This document shows positions 56,001 through 64,000 of a stretch of DNA of 64,000 bases, in pieces (within the stretch, counting starts at the first letter, position 1; each line of letters opens with the position of its first letter). The notes beneath the pieces were generated by a model that saw only the letters and a list, made by a program, of their open reading frames with translations, did no database searches and was not told where the DNA came from. The position numbers and the translations under genes are program-made. This stretch comes from Trinickia diaoshuihuensis (GTDB lineage Bacteria > Pseudomonadota > Gammaproteobacteria > Burkholderiales > Burkholderiaceae): the NCBI RefSeq assembly GCF_003390925.1, contig NZ_QUBS01000027.1, positions 1 to 64,000 on the forward strand, read 5' to 3'.

Positions 56001-56189
56001 GTCTTCCCCGTAGTTCACGAAGCACGCTTCGAGCGACGGCTCGATACGCGTCACGATCCCTTTGTAGATGTTGCCTTTGCGCTGTTCGCGACCGGCGGTT
56101 TCGATGTCGATGTCGATGAGTTTTTGCCCATCGACGATGGCGACGCGCAGCTCTTCCTGCTGCGTCGCGTTGAACAACATGCGTTTCAT
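53073..56189 (-). CDS. rne: Ribonuclease E
   Basis: RNase E is the essential single-strand endonuclease of mRNA decay and rRNA/tRNA processing. The 1038-residue protein begins [26 protein letters not shown] 7 nt upstream fixes this ATG over one nine codons earlier. The N-terminal catalytic half has S1 and RNase H-like parts ([36 protein letters not shown]) and the Zn-link [11 protein letters not shown]. The C-terminal scaffold (about 540-1038) is disordered, with an Arg/Glu-rich tandem region (around 640-735) followed by an Ala/Pro/Glu-rich tail. It is divergent from rluC and preceded by a long leader. Confidence 0.95.
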   Translation of the reverse strand: MKRMLFNATQQEELRVAIVDGQKLIDIDIETAGREQRKGNIYKGIVTRIEPSLEACFVNYGEDRHGFLPFKEVARQYFKEGVDMRSARIQDALREGQELIVQVEKEERGNKGAALTTFISLAGRYLVLMPNNPRGGGVSRRIEGDDRQELRETMSQLQLPDGMSIIARTAGIGRSAEELQWDLNYLMQLWRAIEAASQSGQSGQPMLIYLESSLVIRAIRDYFQPDIGEILIDTTEIHDQARAFMDIVMPDNVGKVKRYHDDVPLFSRFQIEHQIETAYSRTVPLPSGGAIVIDHTEALVAIDVNSARATKGADIEETATRTNLEAADEVARQLRLRDLGGLIVIDFIDMESAKSQREVEQRLKDALKHDRARVQMGKISRFGLMELSRQRLRPALSEGSHVTCPRCNGTGHIRDTESSALQVLRIIQEEAMKENTAAIHCQVPVEVTAFLLNEKRQEINKIESRFKVGVVLIPNKHLDTPHYKLERLRHDDARLDEPRASWKMAEEAARELESETAYSKRSEDVKPKQEAAVKGITPERPAPSAPVRVQPAVAPAAAAQAPTGGFFGWIKSLFGGQPQAPAPAPEPAQPVRPARGERTERGGDRNNRNRRGAGGREGAARAESAVGGRTGQQPSQRPAREQREPREGRERQERGQERNEAAETAVRGERRERGERAERVERAERPERAERAERQDRGERQERAERGERPERGERQERAERGERRKQQPEVNVEAEVQATESAVAAGVPAPELEGAARDGEERRRRRRGRRGGRREREEEGVNATLAADVAEAEGAAAAVPPQAATDEAPAPVVHAVETIAPAQAETQAAAQRAPVAEQGVTSPVPTRESIAAPLPEIRPEAAPEIASEAPAVAAAAPAPSESGNVPVELPPAVPAAPAAPAPLAAEPESAIARIVEAVPAPAQVVEPTPVVSAEPVAGAASAPAEAASAVTEIVQRPAAVEAAATPSPRANGLAAAELRPMLESAGLVWVNTDADKLRAAQEAAAQAPAPQRVVRERKPLPPIDPSPMQQVETRKDA
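54010..54270. repeat. Arg/Glu/Gly-rich short tandem repeats in the RNase E scaffold
   Basis: The minus-strand protein reads [20 protein letters not shown] and similar RGER/RAER units of 3-6 residues, repeated about twenty times. At DNA level this is a degenerate GC-rich array of TTCGCC/CGTTC type units. Such a region is likely to bind RNA or degradosome partners. Confidence 0.85.
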
Positions 56190-56922
56190 TGAACGGCTCC
56201 AGAGCGGCGTCGCCATGCGAGCCCGGCCGGCGTCAAGCCGGCCAGGCGGCGCACGATGAGGCGCGTCGCGTCTTTATTGTGTTTTCACAAGCACGCGGGA
56301 GCGGGAACGATGGCGGGGAGAATTGCCTGAGAGGACTCGCGTCTGGCCGATGAGGGCCGCAAGCCGCATGGGCGCATGCGAACACGGCTTCAAATAACGG
56401 CGCGGCACGAAGGCGTGTGCCGAGCGCCCGGGCGATCCTCGCGACAATCCGGCGCACCGTTCGATGCCAGTGCCGGACCGGGGAAAGCTGCACCGCGTGT
56501 GGCGGCGCAAAGCCCGATGCATGCTCGACCGCCACGCGGGCGTGTCTCGCCAATTTTTGACGTCGCCGTGCGTCCCGCTTCACGCGGAACGCATAGGGGC
56601 GCTCGCCGTAGGTTTCGCAATCGGGAGCCTGGTTTCGCTCGAAAACCGCGCGTGACGACCAGGCTCACCAGATGAATTCTTTTTTACCAAAATTCCGTTA
56701 CCGTCGGCGCCGACCGGACCGAACGCGCCTATGGGCGACGTCCCTGCCGCGATGGATGCCGTGCGTGCAACTCGTTGCTTCTCGATTCAGGGCGAGCAAC
56801 CGGCCCTTGGGTGCAGCCAAGCAAGTAAAATAACAGGTTCTTGCTTCTCCCTGCACAATCCGGGCGGGAAGCCGCGAAAAAATGCGCGGCACGCACGGAT
56901 GGCTGGGCAAATTATATTCAGA
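56190..56922. other. 733-bp intergenic region between rne and rluC
   Basis: This gap holds the rne 5' leader and the divergent promoters. The stretch has no open frame with coding-like composition. In Proteobacteria rne has a long leader that RNase E cuts to control its own synthesis, so this length is expected. I could not assign -35/-10 elements or a defined leader hairpin with confidence. Confidence 0.6.
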
Positions 56923-57954
56923 ATGAATGAGTTAGGCAAAACATCCCAGAATTCGGTCGCACCCGACCAGGTCTCGATGATACAGGTGGACGACGCGGTC
57001 GCCGGGCAGCGCATCGACAATTTTTTGTTGCGTGTCTGTAAGGGCGTGCCGAAAAGCCACATCTACCGGATCTTGCGCAGCGGGGAAGTGAGGGTTAACA
57101 AGCGTCGAGTCGATGCCAAATACCGCCTCGAGCCCGGGGACGTCGTACGCGTCCCGCCGATACGCGTGGCGCAAGCCGAGGCGTTCGACGCGGCGCTCTC
57201 GGTGCCGGCTCCGCCGGCCAATTTCGAGATTCTGTTCGAAGACGAGTACATGCTGGCGATCAACAAGCCCGCCGGCGTGGCCGTTCACGGCGGCAGCGGG
57301 ATCGCGTTCGGGGTGATCGAGCAGATGCGCGAGGCGCGACCGCTCGGCAAATTCCTCGAACTCGTCCACCGCCTCGATCGGGAGACATCCGGCGTCTTGC
57401 TGCTCGCGAAAAAGCGCGCGGCGCTCGTCGGTTTGCACGAGCAGATCCGCGAGAACAAGATGGACAAGCGCTACTACGCGTGCGCGCACGGCCAATGGCA
57501 GAGCGATTGGGGGCGGCGGCGCGCGGTCAAGGAGCCGCTTTACAAGTACCTGACGCCCGAGGGCGAGCGGCGCGTGCGCGTGCAGCCCGACGGCTCGCCG
57601 TCGCACACGGTGTTCAATCTGGTGGAGCGCTGGCCGCAATACGTCCTGCTCGAAGCCGAACTGAAGACGGGGCGCACCCACCAGATCCGCGTTCACCTGG
57701 CGCATTTGGGGTTGCCGATCGTCGGCGACGCGAAATATGGCGATTTCGCGTTGAATAAGGCGCTGGCGCGCGCGAATGCGCGCCCCTCGCTGAAGCGGAT
57801 GTTCCTGCACGCGTACCGATTGCGGCTGACGCATCCGATCACCGGCGAGCCGATGGAGCTTGCCGCCCCGCTGCCGGACGAGTGCCGGCGCTTCCTCGAT
57901 CAACTCACCGACCTGCGCAACGAGACGCAACCCGATGCCCCGACAGCAATTTGA
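56923..57954 (+). CDS. rluC: 23S rRNA pseudouridine synthase RluC
   Basis: RluC makes pseudouridine at positions 955, 2504 and 2580 of 23S rRNA in E. coli. The 343-residue protein has an N-terminal S4 domain (AGQRIDNFLLRVCKGVPKSH) and the catalytic HRLDRETSGVLLLAKK (Asp) plus TGRTHQIRVHLAHLGLPI. The start MNELGKTSQNS is fixed by the family; a longer open frame upstream lies in the leader and is not coding. It overlaps the HAD gene by 20 nt. Confidence 0.94.
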   Translation: MNELGKTSQNSVAPDQVSMIQVDDAVAGQRIDNFLLRVCKGVPKSHIYRILRSGEVRVNKRRVDAKYRLEPGDVVRVPPIRVAQAEAFDAALSVPAPPANFEILFEDEYMLAINKPAGVAVHGGSGIAFGVIEQMREARPLGKFLELVHRLDRETSGVLLLAKKRAALVGLHEQIRENKMDKRYYACAHGQWQSDWGRRRAVKEPLYKYLTPEGERRVRVQPDGSPSHTVFNLVERWPQYVLLEAELKTGRTHQIRVHLAHLGLPIVGDAKYGDFALNKALARANARPSLKRMFLHAYRLRLTHPITGEPMELAAPLPDECRRFLDQLTDLRNETQPDAPTAI

Positions 57955-58594
57955 CCTCATTGTCTTCGACTGGGACGGCACGCTAATGGATTCGACGGCG
58001 CATATCGCGCGCAGTATCCAAGCCGCGTGCCGCGATCTCGGCCTGCCCGTGCCCGCCGACGAGGCCGCGCGCTACGTCATCGGCCTCGGGCTGCGCGACG
58101 CGCTGCAAATCGCGGCGCCCACGCTCGATCCGGCCGACTACCCGCGTCTGGCCGAGCGCTATCGCTTCCACTATCTGATCAAGGATGCGCAAACGGAACT
58201 GTTTACCGGTGTGCGCGAATTGCTCGACGAACTGCGCGGGCAAGGTTATCTGCTTGCCGTGGCCACCGGCAAGAGCCGCGTCGGCCTGAACCGCGCGCTC
58301 GACGAAGTGCGGCTCACGAGTGTCTTCGACGGTACGCGCTGCGCCGACGAAACGTTCTCGAAGCCGCATCCGGCGATGCTGCACGAACTCACGCGCGAGC
58401 TCGGCCAGGATCTGGAACGAACGGTGATGATCGGGGACACCACCCACGATTTGCAGATGGCGACCAATGCGGGCGCGGCGGGCGTGGCCGTCACCTACGG
58501 CGCCCATCCGGTCGATGCGCTCGTCAAGCTCGAGCCGCGTTTCGTTGCCGACAGCGTCGCCGCGCTCGGCGATTGGCTGCGGGAGCACGCATGA
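57935..58594 (+). CDS. HAD-superfamily phosphatase
   Basis: This 219-residue protein has the HAD motifs: nucleophile FDWDGTLMDST, motif II VATGKSRVG, Lys in SKPHPAM and metal-binding MIGDTTHDLQMA. Substrate could be phosphoglycolate or a nucleotide (Gph/PPase-like). The ATG at 57935 lies inside rluC, and the stop overlaps the next ATG (ATGA), so the three genes are coupled. Confidence 0.9.
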   Translation: MPRQQFDLIVFDWDGTLMDSTAHIARSIQAACRDLGLPVPADEAARYVIGLGLRDALQIAAPTLDPADYPRLAERYRFHYLIKDAQTELFTGVRELLDELRGQGYLLAVATGKSRVGLNRALDEVRLTSVFDGTRCADETFSKPHPAMLHELTRELGQDLERTVMIGDTTHDLQMATNAGAAGVAVTYGAHPVDALVKLEPRFVADSVAALGDWLREHA

Positions 58595-58995
58595 GCGCGG
58601 GCGGCCAGGCGCCGGTGCGCGTGTGCGCGGCAGCCGAGCTCGTCGATGGCGGACCGGGCGTGCGGCGCGCGGCGCGCTATCTCGATGGCGACGCCGTCGT
58701 TTTCTTCATCCGCTACGACGGCAAGGCGTACGGCTATCTGAACCGGTGCGCCCACGTGCCGATGGAGCTCGATTGGGTCGAGGGCCAGTTCTTCGAATCG
58801 TCAGGCTTATACTTGATGTGCGCGACTCACGGCGCGATTTATGCTCCCGATTCGGGGCGTTGCGTCGGCGGCCCGTGCCGCGGGGCCCGGCTGCGGCCGG
58901 TCGAGGTCGAGGAGCGCGAGACCCCCGAGGGCCGCGCGGTCTTTTGGTTGCCGGACGCCGACTTGCGCAGCGTGCCCGATGACGTCGCGTCGTGA
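58591..58995 (+). CDS. Rieske [2Fe-2S] domain protein
   Basis: This 134-residue protein is a single Rieske domain: ligands Cys-x-His in NRCAHVPMEL and Cys-x-x-His in MCATHGAIYAP. It is the size of stand-alone Rieske ferredoxins, whose partner oxidoreductase is unknown here. It overlaps the HAD gene (ATGA). Confidence 0.9.
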   Translation: MSAGGQAPVRVCAAAELVDGGPGVRRAARYLDGDAVVFFIRYDGKAYGYLNRCAHVPMELDWVEGQFFESSGLYLMCATHGAIYAPDSGRCVGGPCRGARLRPVEVEERETPEGRAVFWLPDADLRSVPDDVAS

Positions 58996-59037
58996 CGCCG
59001 TGCGCTTACTTTCAATAGAACGAACAACAGAGAACAC

Positions 59038-60042
59038 ATGGCCGATCAACACACGCCCGAATCGCAGCAGCCCCTGGAGCCGCCGCGCCAGCCGACCGAC
59101 GCCGCGCGCGAGCCGAATTGGGAGCGCGCCGCGCTCGAGCGGATCGCCCTCGCCGCGATCAACGAGCAAAGGTCGGCGCGGCGCTGGAAGATCTTTTTCC
59201 GTTTCGCGTTTCTTGCCGTCTTACTATTGATCGTCGGCGGGATATTCACCGCGTCGCACGAGAAGCCGGTGGCGACCGGGCGTCATACCGCGCTCGTCTC
59301 GCTCGAGGGCGAGATCGCCGCCGACAAGAATGCGAACGCGAAGGATATCGACCGCTCGCTGCGGCGCGCATTCGCCGATGCCGATTCGGCGGGCGTCATT
59401 CTCTATATCAATAGTCCCGGCGGCTCACCGGTCCAAGCCGGCATCATCAACGCGGAAATCCGGCGCCTGCGCGCCAAGTATCCCGCTAAGCCGCTGTATG
59501 TCGTCGTGGGCGATATGTGCGCATCGGGCGGCTATTACGTTGCCGCCGCGGCCGACAAGATCTACGTGGATCACGCCAGCATCGTCGGCTCGATCGGCGT
59601 GCTTATGGACGGCTTCGGTTTCACGGGGCTCATGGATAAGCTCGGCGTTCAACGCCGGCTGCATACGTCGGGCGCGAACAAGGGCTTTTTCGACCCGTTC
59701 TCCCCCGAGACGCCGGCGATGGACGCGCACGCGCAGGCCATGCTCGACGAGATTCATCAGCAATTCATCGATGCGGTTCGGCAAGGGCGCGGCAAGCGCC
59801 TGCACGAAACGCCCGACATCTTCTCGGGACTGTTCTGGACGGGCCAAAAGAGCGTCGAGCTCGGTCTGGCCGACGGTTTCGGCGATACGGGCTACGTGGC
59901 GCGCGAAGTCGTCAAGGCCCCCGACATCATCGACTACACGGAAAAAGAAAGCATTTCCGACCGCATCGCCCGCAAGTTCGGCGCGGCGGTGGGCGAGGGC
60001 GCCGTGCACGCGCTCGTGCTCGGCGGCTTGAAACTGCGCTGA
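59038..60042 (+). CDS. S49 family signal peptide peptidase (SppA-like)
   Basis: The 334-residue protein has a cytoplasmic N-terminal part, a membrane helix (FFRFAFLAVLLLIVGGIFTA, about 52-72) and an S49 domain: VGDMCASGGYYVAAAADKIY with the serine and VDHASIVGSIGVLM. It is about the half-length (36-kDa) type. It degrades cleaved signal peptides in the inner membrane. It follows the Rieske gene by 42 nt. Confidence 0.88.
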   Translation: MADQHTPESQQPLEPPRQPTDAAREPNWERAALERIALAAINEQRSARRWKIFFRFAFLAVLLLIVGGIFTASHEKPVATGRHTALVSLEGEIAADKNANAKDIDRSLRRAFADADSAGVILYINSPGGSPVQAGIINAEIRRLRAKYPAKPLYVVVGDMCASGGYYVAAAADKIYVDHASIVGSIGVLMDGFGFTGLMDKLGVQRRLHTSGANKGFFDPFSPETPAMDAHAQAMLDEIHQQFIDAVRQGRGKRLHETPDIFSGLFWTGQKSVELGLADGFGDTGYVAREVVKAPDIIDYTEKESISDRIARKFGAAVGEGAVHALVLGGLKLR

Positions 60043-60085
60043 CGCGCGGAGCGGCGCTCTACATGACGCGCCGCCACCCGCGATT

Positions 60086-60808
60086 TTAGTTGGCGAGCAT
60101 GAGGAAGATGGCCGGGCGCTTATGCATGTCGAATGCGCCGGCATGCTTTTTCCAGTCGCCGGCGGTTCGCGTCGCGATGCGTTCGGATTCGAGCGTTAGG
60201 TCGACGGCCGCCGTGATCCACGTCGACGGCGCGCAAGTCGCGACGAGCGCGTCGAGCAGGGCGCGATTCCGATAGGGCGTTTCGATAAATATCTGCGTCT
60301 CGCGCCCCTTGCGCGAGCGTTGTTCGAGTTCGCGCAGCGTTTTGGTGCGCTCGCCGGCATCGACGGGCAGATAGCCGTGGAACGCGAAACGTTGACCGTC
60401 GAGTCCCGAGGCCATCAATGCGAGCAAGATCGAGCTCGGGCCGACGAGCGGCACGACTTTGACGCCGCGCTCGTGCGCGCGCCGCACGAGCAGCGCGCCG
60501 GGATCGGCAACGGCCGGGCAACCGGCTTCCGACACGAGGCCGCCGTCGGCGCCGGCCAAGATCGGCGCGAGCAGCCGCTCGATGTCGGCGGCCGGCGTGT
60601 TCACGTTCAGCTCGCGAATCTCGATTTCCTGGATCGGGCGCGCCACCCCCACGCGTTTCAGAAACGCACGCGTGCTCTTGGCGTTCTCGCCGACGAAGTA
60701 ACCGAGCGAGGCGGCGCGAGCGAGCACGCTGGCGGGCAGCACCGTCGCGAGCGCGTCGGCGTCACCGTCGCCGAGCGCATTCGGAATCAAATAAAGTACG
60801 CCGCTCAT
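60086..60808 (-). CDS. SAM-dependent methyltransferase, tetrapyrrole-methylase fold (RsmI-like)
   Basis: This 240-residue protein has the tetrapyrrole methylase fold with an RsmI-like core (GGLVSEAGCPAVADPGALLVRRAHERGVKV and PLVGPSSILLALMASGLDGQRFAFHGYLP), where RsmI has DAGTP. RsmI methylates 2'-O of C1402 in 16S rRNA, but this protein is shorter and divergent and its target is not clear. The start overlaps the maf stop codon. Confidence 0.8.
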   Translation of the reverse strand: MSGVLYLIPNALGDGDADALATVLPASVLARAASLGYFVGENAKSTRAFLKRVGVARPIQEIEIRELNVNTPAADIERLLAPILAGADGGLVSEAGCPAVADPGALLVRRAHERGVKVVPLVGPSSILLALMASGLDGQRFAFHGYLPVDAGERTKTLRELEQRSRKGRETQIFIETPYRNRALLDALVATCAPSTWITAAVDLTLESERIATRTAGDWKKHAGAFDMHKRPAIFLMLAN

Positions 60809-61425
60809 TGCGCACCCGCGAACAAGGGATAGCCGGTTTCGCGCAGCATCCGCGTGAGCGCGATCAGCGGCAGGCCGACGAGCGCGGTCGGGTCATCGGA
60901 TTCGATCGACTCCAGCAGGGCGATGCCGAGGCCCTCCGATTTCGCGCTGCCCGCCACGTCGTAGGGCGTTTCGGCCCGTAAATAGGCTTCGAGGTCGGCA
61001 TCGGGCAAATCGCGAAAGCGCACGCGCGTGACGACGTCTTCCGTGCGCGCCGTGTCGCGCGCGCTATCGAATAGGGAAAGTGCGCTATGGAACTGCACGA
61101 CGCGGCCGCGCATCATCCGCAGTTGTTCGAGCGCCTTTTCATGGGTGCCCGGCTTGCCGATTTGCAGGCCGTCGAACGTGGCGACTTGATCGGACCCGAT
61201 CACGAGTAGAGGTTCCGCCGCCGCCTCGCGGGCCGCGACGGCGCGCGCCTTTGCTTGTGCGAGCCGCAGCGCGGTCGCCGCGGGCGTTTCGCCCGCGAGC
61301 GGCGTTTCGTCGAGCGCCGGAACGCAGACGTCGAAGGGGATGCGCAAGCGTTCGAGCAAGGCGCGGCGATAGGGCGAGCTGGAGGCGAGGATCAGCCGAG
61401 GCGGCCGGGCGGTGGAATCGTGCAT
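60805..61425 (-). CDS. Maf family nucleotide pyrophosphatase (YceF-type)
   Basis: The 206-residue Maf protein has LILASSSPYRRALLERL, the catalytic-region VIGSDQVATFDGLQIGKPGT and DPTALVGLPL. YceF-type Maf proteins hydrolyse 7-methyl-GTP. Its stop overlaps the next gene's ATG. Divergent from yceD. Confidence 0.9.
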   Translation of the reverse strand: MHDSTARPPRLILASSSPYRRALLERLRIPFDVCVPALDETPLAGETPAATALRLAQAKARAVAAREAAAEPLLVIGSDQVATFDGLQIGKPGTHEKALEQLRMMRGRVVQFHSALSLFDSARDTARTEDVVTRVRFRDLPDADLEAYLRAETPYDVAGSAKSEGLGIALLESIESDDPTALVGLPLIALTRMLRETGYPLFAGAQ

Positions 61426-61488
61426 GGTTCGTTGAGCGGAACGGGCCGGAGGCGAGCCGCCGTGCCTGTTCGGTTGATCTTTAAGTGA

Positions 61489-61517
61489 TTGACTGCAAAA
61501 GGTAAATCAAATATACT
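61489..61517 (+). promoter_or_regulatory. Sigma-70 promoter of the yceD-rpmF-plsX group
   Basis: TTGACT (61489-61494) and TATACT (61512-61517) have a 17-bp spacer. A start near 61524 gives a leader of about 170 nt to yceD. Within it TAAGCTAGT occurs twice (61577 and 61590). Confidence 0.75.
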
Positions 61518-61697
61518 CTTCGGCTTTTCACGGTGTCCGATAAGTCTCTGGCTCAATAATCTAACTGGCTGGTTAATAAGCTAGTTAAGTAAGCTAGTAG
61601 CGTAGCGGCCACCGTGGGCACGAAGTCAAGCAGAAGCAGATGTCAGGTTGCGAGCGAGTACCGATGGGTCGGTGCCGCGCGGAGCGAGGAGCGAATC

Positions 61698-62369
61698 ATG
61701 TCCCAACATTCCGGTAAGGCTGGCGGGCTCATCGATCCGCATGCGTTCGATGTCTTCGAATTTGCGCGTAGCGGTCGCCAGGCCGCCGGCGCCGTGCGCG
61801 TCTCGCAGTTGCCGCGCATGTTAAACGAAGTCCCGGCGGACGCGCCAGATCGCGACACGCTGTTTACGTGGCAAGCCGAGGGCTCGACGCAGCCCGAGTT
61901 GCAAGATGACGGCACCGAGGCCCCGCAGCCGTATTTGCGGCTCGCGCTGCACGGGGCGGCCTGGCTCGAATGCCAGCGGTGCCTCTCGCCGTACGAGCAG
62001 TCGTTCGATATCGAGGCGACGTACCGGCTCGTGGCCACCGAAGAGCAAGCCGAAGAGTTCCCGCTCGACGAAGACGAACTCGACGTGATCGTGGGTTCGC
62101 GCCAATTCGATCTCGTCGCGCTCATCGAGGAAGAGTTGTTGCTGTCGCTGCCGCTCGTGCCGAAGCATGACGTCTGCCCGCAGGTGCACGAGAGCCTCGT
62201 CTCGGGTGCGGCCGGCGAGCATGCGAGCGATCTGAGCGAAGTCGAGAGCGATAGCGAGGATCCGACGTCCGGCGCTGCCGAGCAGGGCGACGCGGACAAG
62301 CCCAATCCTTTTGCCGCACTCGAGGCGCTCAAGCGCGGCGGCGAGGACGAGGGCGGCAAGAAGCATTGA
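61698..62369 (+). CDS. yceD: YceD family protein (DUF177)
   Basis: This 223-residue acidic protein has the DUF177 core (LRLALHGAAWLECQRCLSPYEQSFDI with Cys-x-x-Cys, and VGSRQFDLVALIEEELLLSLPLVPKHDVC). YceD acts in 23S rRNA accumulation or metabolism. It precedes rpmF in almost all Proteobacteria. The acidic C-terminus (SEVESDSEDP) is an extension. Confidence 0.92.
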   Translation: MSQHSGKAGGLIDPHAFDVFEFARSGRQAAGAVRVSQLPRMLNEVPADAPDRDTLFTWQAEGSTQPELQDDGTEAPQPYLRLALHGAAWLECQRCLSPYEQSFDIEATYRLVATEEQAEEFPLDEDELDVIVGSRQFDLVALIEEELLLSLPLVPKHDVCPQVHESLVSGAAGEHASDLSEVESDSEDPTSGAAEQGDADKPNPFAALEALKRGGEDEGGKKH

Positions 62370-62467
62370 GCCGTTGCGCGAGTCGCGCCGCGGCTCGCCG
62401 GCCGGTCGGCGACTGGTATTAAGCCGATCGGGCTGTGTTAGAATCCCGAAAATTTTTAGGAGTTACC

Positions 62468-62647
62468 ATGGCAGTCCAGCAAAACAAGAAGTCGCCGTCG
62501 AAGCGCGGCATGCACCGCTCGCACGATTTCCTGACGACGACGCCGCTCGCCGTCGAGCCGAGCACGGGTGAAGTGCATATGCGTCACCACATCAGCCCGA
62601 ACGGCTACTACCGCGGCAAGAAAGTCGTTAAGACGAAGAACGACTAA
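62468..62647 (+). CDS. rpmF: 50S ribosomal protein L32
   Basis: The 59-residue L32 begins [20 protein letters not shown] and ends [15 protein letters not shown] is 6 nt upstream of the ATG. A TAGAAT box near 62439 may give it a promoter of its own inside the group. Confidence 0.97.
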   Translation: MAVQQNKKSPSKRGMHRSHDFLTTTPLAVEPSTGEVHMRHHISPNGYYRGKKVVKTKND

Positions 62648-62732
62648 TCGCGTCGGCGCGCGGCGTTCGCCAACAGGCGATGCTCTTGCGCGGCGAGTGG
62701 CTCGCGTGAAACGCTCCGGTTCGGACAAAAGG

Positions 62733-62755
62733 CGGCATTCAACTGCCGTTTTTTT
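62733..62755 (+). terminator. Terminator in the 301-bp rpmF-plsX gap
   Basis: CGGCA (62733-62737) and TGCCG (62744-62748) form a short stem followed by seven T (62749-62755). It would partly end transcription after rpmF. The rest of the gap (62756-62948) has GC-rich inverted segments but no clear promoter. Confidence 0.65.
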
Positions 62756-62948
62756 GTGTCGATCGCAGTCGGCGCCTAGGCGTTCGATGCAATCGCATGC
62801 TTTGCGATCGACCGGGGCCGACGTCTCGGCACTCGCTTCCTCCCCAAGCGGAGCACTTACTCTGGTCTCATGCTTCGCGGCCGGCCGCAGCCGATGTGTC
62901 TGCGCGCGCCGCGGTTCCCTGCATAGCGCCTGAAATTCGTCGCAGTCC

Positions 62949-64000
62949 ATGACTATAAAGCTCACGATAGATTGCATGGGAGGCGACCACGGCCCGTCCG
63001 TGACCGTTCCCGCTGCCGTCAGCTTCGTTCGCGCGCACGCCGATGCGCAGTTGATGCTCGTCGGCCTCGAAGCTCCGATTCGTGCTCAACTGAAGAAGTG
63101 CAAGGCGCAGGACAATCCGGCCCTGACAGTCGTGCCGGCATCGGAAGTCGTCGCCATGGACGATCCCGTCGAAGTCGCGTTGCGCAAGAAGAAGGATTCG
63201 TCGATGCGCGTCGCGCTGAACCTCGTCAAGGACGAGGTGGCGCAAGCGTGTATTTCGGCCGGCAATACGGGCGCGTTGATGGCGGTGTCGCGCTACGTGC
63301 TCAAGACGCTTGCCGGCATCGAACGTCCCGCCATCGCCTCGGCGCTGCCGAACTCGCGCGGCTACACGATGATGCTCGACCTCGGCGCGAACGTCGATTG
63401 CGAGCCGCAGCATCTGCTGCAGTTCGCGGAGATGGGGCACGCGCTCGTGTCGGCGCTCGAGGGTAAGGATCGCCCCACGATCGGCTTGCTGAACATCGGC
63501 GAGGAAGTCATCAAGGGCAACGATACGATCAAGCGAGCCGGCGAGTTGCTGCGTGCGAGCACGCTGAACTTCCGCGGCAACGTGGAAGGCAACGACATCT
63601 ACAAAGGCACGGCCGACGTCATCGTCTGCGACGGTTTCGTCGGCAACGTCGCGCTCAAAACGTCGGAAGGATTGGCGCAGATGCTCTCCGAAATCATCCG
63701 CGAGGAATTCGGACGTTCGCTGCTCACGAAACTGATGGCCTTTTTGGCGCTGCCGGTTTTGATGCGGTTCAAGAAGCGCGTCGATCACCGGCAATACAAC
63801 GGTGCGGCGCTGCTCGGTCTGCGCGGGCTCGTCATCAAGAGCCATGGCTCCGCCGATGCTTATGCGTTTGAGTGGGCTATCAAACGCGGGTATGATGCGG
63901 TCAAAAATGGCGTCCTGGAACGCCTGGCGCGAGCGATGGAAGAAAACGCATATCCGCTCGCGCAAGCAGCGCGCGACGGCGGCGGCGCCGGTCACGCGAA
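62949..64000 (+). CDS. plsX: Phosphate acyltransferase PlsX (3' end missing)
   Basis: PlsX makes acyl-phosphate from acyl-ACP, the entry to phospholipid synthesis in the PlsX-PlsY route. The reading frame starts [20 protein letters not shown] and continues to the window edge (about 350 residues) with [20 protein letters not shown] and [15 protein letters not shown], then [17 protein letters not shown]. About 15-20 residues are probably missing at the C-terminus. It follows yceD-rpmF, the usual order before the fab genes. Confidence 0.95.
   Translation, partial: MTIKLTIDCMGGDHGPSVTVPAAVSFVRAHADAQLMLVGLEAPIRAQLKKCKAQDNPALTVVPASEVVAMDDPVEVALRKKKDSSMRVALNLVKDEVAQACISAGNTGALMAVSRYVLKTLAGIERPAIASALPNSRGYTMMLDLGANVDCEPQHLLQFAEMGHALVSALEGKDRPTIGLLNIGEEVIKGNDTIKRAGELLRASTLNFRGNVEGNDIYKGTADVIVCDGFVGNVALKTSEGLAQMLSEIIREEFGRSLLTKLMAFLALPVLMRFKKRVDHRQYNGAALLGLRGLVIKSHGSADAYAFEWAIKRGYDAVKNGVLERLARAMEENAYPLAQAARDGGGAGHA

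Noticed and set aside
53055-56192. 1045-codon plus-strand open frame antisense to rne
   Set aside because: RNase E on the minus strand is certain. GC-rich codon bias leaves the opposite strand free of stops; the product is low-complexity Arg/Ala.
56731-56922. Upstream extension of rluC to 56731
   Set aside because: The added 64 residues do not resemble an S4 domain protein and no ribosome binding site is seen.

Overview
This is a high-GC chromosomal segment of a betaproteobacterium. Gene content and order (moaA-mobA-moeA next to rne, rne/rluC divergence, yceD-rpmF-plsX, rpsP-rimM-trmD-rplS, fdxA-pncB) place it in Burkholderiaceae, close to Paraburkholderia, Trinickia or Burkholderia. The sequence alone does not fix the genus. 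Most of the window is conserved core genome. The left end cuts through the 3' end of a 5S rRNA gene and the right end cuts plsX.

Layout: 1-2 kb holds the rRNA operon tail, a SOS-box-preceded radical SAM gene and a TM2 protein. 2.0-4.4 kb is the ribosomal/tRNA-modification operon rpsP-rimM-trmD-rplS. 4.4-12.9 kb carries housekeeping genes (CoA pyrophosphatase, CobD/CbiB-like protein, rsgA, M48 protease, orn, mog, darP, pmbA, folA). 12.99-22.78 kb is the most unusual part, described below. 22.9-38.8 kb runs from thyA through a large FecR-domain repeat protein, regulators, an MFS pump, fumC, a phospholipase D/cardiolipin-synthase-like protein, a MATE pump and a UvrD-type helicase. 39-42 kb holds azlCD with its AraC regulator, creA and two tandem tRNA-Asn genes. 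42-49 kb holds fdxA, pncB, a LutC-like protein, an Na+/H+-antiporter-like protein, a 2-hydroxyacid dehydrogenase and rmuC. 49-53 kb is molybdenum cofactor synthesis. 53-64 kb is rne, rluC and the envelope/lipid region ending in yceD-rpmF-plsX.

The 9.8-kb block between folA and thyA looks like a divergent Fap-type functional amyloid secretion locus. Seven exported proteins are encoded head to tail on the minus strand: two small secreted proteins, two proteins with three GNxGVN...AG..N..xN-type imperfect repeats each (FapB/FapC-like), a stand-alone periplasmic C39 cysteine peptidase (FapD-like), a third low-complexity repeat protein at the FapE position, and an outer-membrane beta-barrel with an N-terminal coiled coil (FapF-like). 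Two related VpsR-type sigma-54 enhancer-binding regulators bracket the set. A near-consensus -24/-12 promoter lies 28 bp upstream of the first gene, and a perfect 8-bp inverted repeat lies about 75 bp further upstream. The sequence suggests RpoN-dependent, possibly c-di-GMP-tuned, expression of an extracellular amyloid for biofilm. Functions in this block are inferred from architecture and order; no homology search was run.
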